A stretch of DNA of 64,000 bases, taken from positions 868,001-932,000 of the forward strand of contig JAFJYI010000132.1 in NCBI GenBank assembly GCA_019022655.1, read 5' to 3'. The stretch's first letter is position 1. Each line of letters begins with the position of its first letter. The position numbers and the translations under genes are program-made. Below, one piece after another: positions 63,975-64,000 of the stretch. The notes beneath the pieces are model-generated. The model made no database searches. It was not told the origin of the DNA and saw nothing but the letters and a program-made list of their open reading frames with translations. This stretch comes from Acacia acuminata. Lineage: Eukaryota; Streptophyta; Magnoliopsida; Fabales; Fabaceae.

Positions 63975-64000
63975 GCTTCAAACGAAGTTAGCAAGCATCA

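Overview
The window is plant nuclear DNA, most likely from a eudicot-like angiosperm with a repeat-rich genome. It is AT-rich, its genes are spliced, and most of it is LTR retrotransposons (Ty1/copia and Ty3/gypsy), MITEs and simple repeats. Only two genes appear functional. No bacterial-type operon, CRISPR array, rRNA gene or intact tRNA gene is visible. The species cannot be named from the sequence.

Positions 1-7200 hold the end of a very long copia-type LTR packed with a palindromic CTCGAG-centred motif, a minus-strand gypsy gag-protease remnant, a frameshifted thioredoxin-m pseudogene, a Stowaway MITE and a foldback element with ~170-bp inverted repeats. Positions 7482-10023 hold a small two-exon plus-strand gene for a 67-residue twin-CX9C (CHCH, Cox19-like) protein. 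Positions 10.0-13.9 kb are AT-rich and nearly empty. Positions 13.9-25.3 kb are a retrotransposon nest: two copia fragments in opposite orientation, one split by a 1.38-kb solo LTR, then a gypsy 3' end interrupted by a 5' LTR-gag fragment of a second long-LTR copia copy of the family seen at position 1.

Positions 27654-63974 (minus strand) are one gene: a SPA1/SPA2-type regulator (SUPPRESSOR OF PHYA), the WD40 partner of COP1 in light signalling. Seven exons with consensus splice sites and matching phases join into a 1,044-residue reading frame without stops, close to the 1,029-1,036 residues of Arabidopsis SPA1 and SPA2. The gene is about 36.3 kb long because introns 1, 4 and 6 (15.9, 5.5 and 9.7 kb) are filled with retrotransposons. 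Intron 4 holds a full-length chromodomain gypsy element with target duplication ACATG. Intron 6 holds two copia remnants; one carries a 1.5-kb non-autonomous LTR element (GATCC duplication), a 1.2-kb gypsy deletion derivative and a gypsy solo LTR (ATAGA duplication). Intron 1 holds an old LTR element whose LTR was later split by a MITE, a plus-strand copia element (AAAAG duplication) and a minus-strand copia element (ATTTT duplication).

The unusual part of the window is this architecture: a conserved single-copy-type regulator that keeps clean exons while at least eight separate insertions, several nested inside others, occupy its introns, mostly antisense to it. I found no convincing new enzymatic or defence system. 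All of this comes from reading the sequence by eye; no database search or splice prediction was run.
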